Shown here piece after piece: positions 61,400 through 64,000 of a stretch of 64,000 nt of DNA; position 1 is the first letter of the stretch, and every line of letters starts with the position of its first letter. The notes under the pieces are model-generated. The model saw nothing but the letters and a program-made list of their open reading frames with translations. It was not told the DNA's origin and did not search any database. The stretch comes from Lytechinus variegatus (taxonomy: Eukaryota > Echinodermata > Echinoidea > Temnopleuroida > Toxopneustidae). The stretch covers positions 14,127,532-14,191,531 of the forward strand of contig NC_054746.1 in the NCBI RefSeq assembly GCF_018143015.1, in the 5' to 3' direction. The position numbers were made by a program, and so were the translations under genes.

Positions 61400-63055
61400 T
61401 TTCCCTTATCACACTCATATCGAGGTGATACGTTCTCGCTCTTTTTGGAGTGAGATTTGCGTCTTTTAATAGTAGGCTTTACCTCTTGTTCGTATTAAAA
61501 TGTCCAAAATGGTGTACAGTTCATTCCAGAAGGAGTTGTAGTGCACAATACATAAGGACACTTTTCACTCCAATGTCCCTATTCACTCCGGGGGGGGTGG
61601 GGTGTGATTACGGACTAGTCTAGATTAACTCTTTCGCATTGAGAAGGGCGCAGTACTACAAAAAACATACATAAACATAAGTTGGGTTGTAATTCTAGTG
61701 AACTATTAATTCATAAAGAGTATTTTACAGACATGGCATTTATATCTGCGACCTTCTACGTAATCATATAAAAGGTGTGATTCAAGGATCAAACCTCGGA
61801 CCACTAAGATTCGTATGATAAAACCGCTCCACCGTTTTTTCTGTTCCCTGGCATTCCAGATTTTTTTTTTTACCTCTTTTAATCTTATTTCCTTTTCATT
61901 CTCCATTCATAACTCTCTGTTTTTCCTTCATATATATTCGTTTCTGTTAATCAAAAAAGGTAGTATTGACGTAACGACTCCGACGGGCCTGAATTGAGTA
62001 CGAATTAAAGATGCAATAACGCTCAAAAATATCATCAAAATCGGAAAGATAAATAACACAGTGAATTTAATGTTATGTATAGATTCGGTTGGACAGTTTT
62101 ATGCATTCGTTATGATTACGTAATGGGCTTAGCTGATCGCGTAGCTTCCCGTTTTCTCTTTTTTATTTCATTTCATGAGATTTTAATTTTCATAAAATTG
62201 AATGAATTTATCTTCTTATAACAAAATATTCGTCTAAAACGTGGGTTCTTTTGTACTCCCACTTTTTAAACGAGTGTATTCATGTAAATAAAAATAAACA
62301 CAAAAGATGGGGAGTTTACATCATCAGCTGGCTCATTGAAAATTCATGATGACTTATGAATTGAATTACTTCACCGATTTGGAAAAAGGCTAAACTTATA
62401 AATGCCGAAAAAGCGGTGCTGTTTCTCAAATTTCTTTTATAGATCATTTCAACTTTCTTTTTAATCAAACTTCAAATTTGTAAATTTCAAATACTCCATT
62501 CATCAAAAATTAAGTATCTTTTTTAGTTTGGAGCACATCCTTTCTATCAGACAGATGCGAAACTATATAATAATGATTTTTTAGAAATTATGAATAAATA
62601 TAGCATTGGAAGTATATACTTTAGTACCCGTATTTTGTTCCAAAGCCTTCAAACACGTAGTCTAGTCAACAGGCTGTTAACTATATTTCCCAGTATATAA
62701 TTTACTTTGGCGGGGGTGTGTGAACAAATGATGTGATACAATCAACGTATAGCTCTTGGATTGCGAAGGTTTCTCTTTCATCCTCAGTTCTTCTCGAAGA
62801 GGAAATGAAAATCTACAAAGTATTCATTCAAGACTATATCTTGGGTTCCACGAAATTACTGATTCATGATAAAAAGTTACGTGTTACACCTAAAATTCAT
62901 CACTATTCCATGCATTCGAATGAATCTAGCCTGTCAACCTACATATAATGCACATTAAAATGTATGAATGTGGTGTAGGAATAGAAGTGAATGTGTGAAG
63001 TGAAATATGAATGGTTACAATTATGGTAATGGCGATAGAAGTAAATTTTCGTTTG
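61400..63055. other. Intergenic with a decayed palindromic repeat
   Basis: ATAACGCTCAAAAATATCATCAAAATCGG (about 62010-62045) and ACTTCACCGATTTGG (about 62369) suggest an eroded relative of the 63058 element. A poly-G run lies near 61590. No gene. Confidence 0.4.
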
Positions 63056-63057
63056 TT

Positions 63058-63590
63058 AAAGGTCAAATCCACCTCAGAATGAACTATTTCAATAAAATAG
63101 AAAACCCAAACTAGCGTAACGCTGAAAATAGGATGTAAAATAAGAAAGTTATGACATTTTTAAAGTTTTGCTTATTTTTTTTTACAAAAAAACAGTAATA
63201 ATTATGCACAATTCAGTGACATGAACATGAGACAGTTGACATGTAATTTTCTTGCTTTTTTTGTTCTATTTACATATTTGACAATAAGAACCAACTTGAC
63301 TGAACCATATAGTGTTAAACATGTTCAGGGAGGAATTCATCGTTGTTTCACTTGACAATGCATGAGGAGAAAATTAAATTATTTCATATTTCATACATGA
63401 AATACATAAGAAATAATGAGTGGATGACGTCGTCAATCTCGTCATTTGAATACCGACCAGGATGTGCATATAACTGTTTTGTGTAAGCAAAACTTTAAAA
63501 TGTCAAAACATTCTTATTTTACATCCGATTTTGATGAAATTTTCAGTGTTACGCTTGTTGGATTATGTTGGGGTGGACTTGACTTTATGA
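63058..63590. mobile_element. Large inverted-repeat MITE
   Basis: The left arm reads TAAAGGTCAAATCCACCTCA, CTAGCGTAACGCTGAAAAT and GGATGTAAAATAAGAAAGTT. The right arm returns the reverse complement in the opposite order, ending GGGGTGGACTTGACTTTA. About 190-bp arms flank a unique middle. The solo arm at 16095-16330 is the same family. Confidence 0.75.
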
Positions 63591-63599
63591 GCATTATCA

Positions 63600-64000
63600 A
63601 ATGGTTATTCGAAATCCCCTTTTAGTGAATAATAGTAATGCTGATAAAGTATGATGAGGTGTAAACACCTTCATCATTTCGCCCCCATATTAGTATTAAC
63701 TTTCTTCAATACCGGAATTTGGCCGAGTGCTTAGTTTTTAATATAATCATATATATATATATTCCTTTTCTATCAGAGTGAATATTCGCCGGATATTCCT
63801 GCCCCGAAACACTTTCGAGATACTATTCAGTCGCAAATTTTTAATGATTTTTTTTCAGGACTGGCGAATTTCTTTGTTCACCATCTAATACGATTTGCCG
63901 GCCTCATTTGACATCCGATCTACTACTTAAATATATTTTTTAATCTCATCTTGCCGCCAATATTTAGCGTGGCCTCAATGCCCCATACCGCCTTTAAGTT
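63600..64000. other. Window end, nothing identified
   Basis: AT-rich with a short (AT)n run near 63750. No feature can be supported. Confidence 0.4.

Overview
The window looks like nuclear DNA of a marine invertebrate deuterostome, most likely a sea urchin or another echinoderm. This is an inference from AT-rich intergenic DNA, genes split by many introns of 0.3-7 kb, dense short palindromic MITEs, tRNA-derived SINEs ending in ATT runs, and an intact PIF/Harbinger transposon. I see no operons, bacterial features, CRISPR arrays, rRNA, LTR retroelements or virus-like elements.

Layout. (1) Positions 1-157, minus strand: a possible first exon that runs off the window. (2) 767-11301, plus: a divergent calmodulin paralogue whose introns lie at the calmodulin positions and whose last exon is duplicated. 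(3) 11302-16700: intergenic repeats, including a nested SINE, an 11-bp minisatellite and a Tc1-like non-autonomous element. (4) 16765-30368, plus: a 20-exon gene for a 1068-residue seven-helix membrane protein of the TMEM145/GPR180 family, with a very long cytoplasmic tail built partly from duplicated exons. (5) 31.2-34.4 kb: SINE and MITE copies. (6) 34392-37281: a whole-looking Harbinger element with one intron-containing transposase gene on the minus strand. (7) 37.3-42.6 kb: AT-rich DNA with SINE scraps and a possible promoter-like patch. (8) 42922-58075, plus: the canonical calmodulin gene, six exons, 149 residues, with a TATA/octamer promoter. (9) 58.1-64 kb: calmodulin 3' UTR, then MITEs and a tRNA-Met-like SINE split by another element.

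How the genes relate. Canonical calmodulin and the divergent copy share every intron phase and most exon lengths (31, 144/153, 127, 116), so one arose from the other by gene duplication. They now flank the membrane-protein gene. The divergent copy keeps a usable EF-hand 4 but has lost the ligand pattern in EF-hands 1 and 2. The two candidate last exons would place either Glu or Asp at the twelfth position of EF-hand 4, the residue that sets Ca2+/Mg2+ preference. Four separate places in this locus show local duplication of whole exons or exon edges. This is the most distinctive feature of the window.
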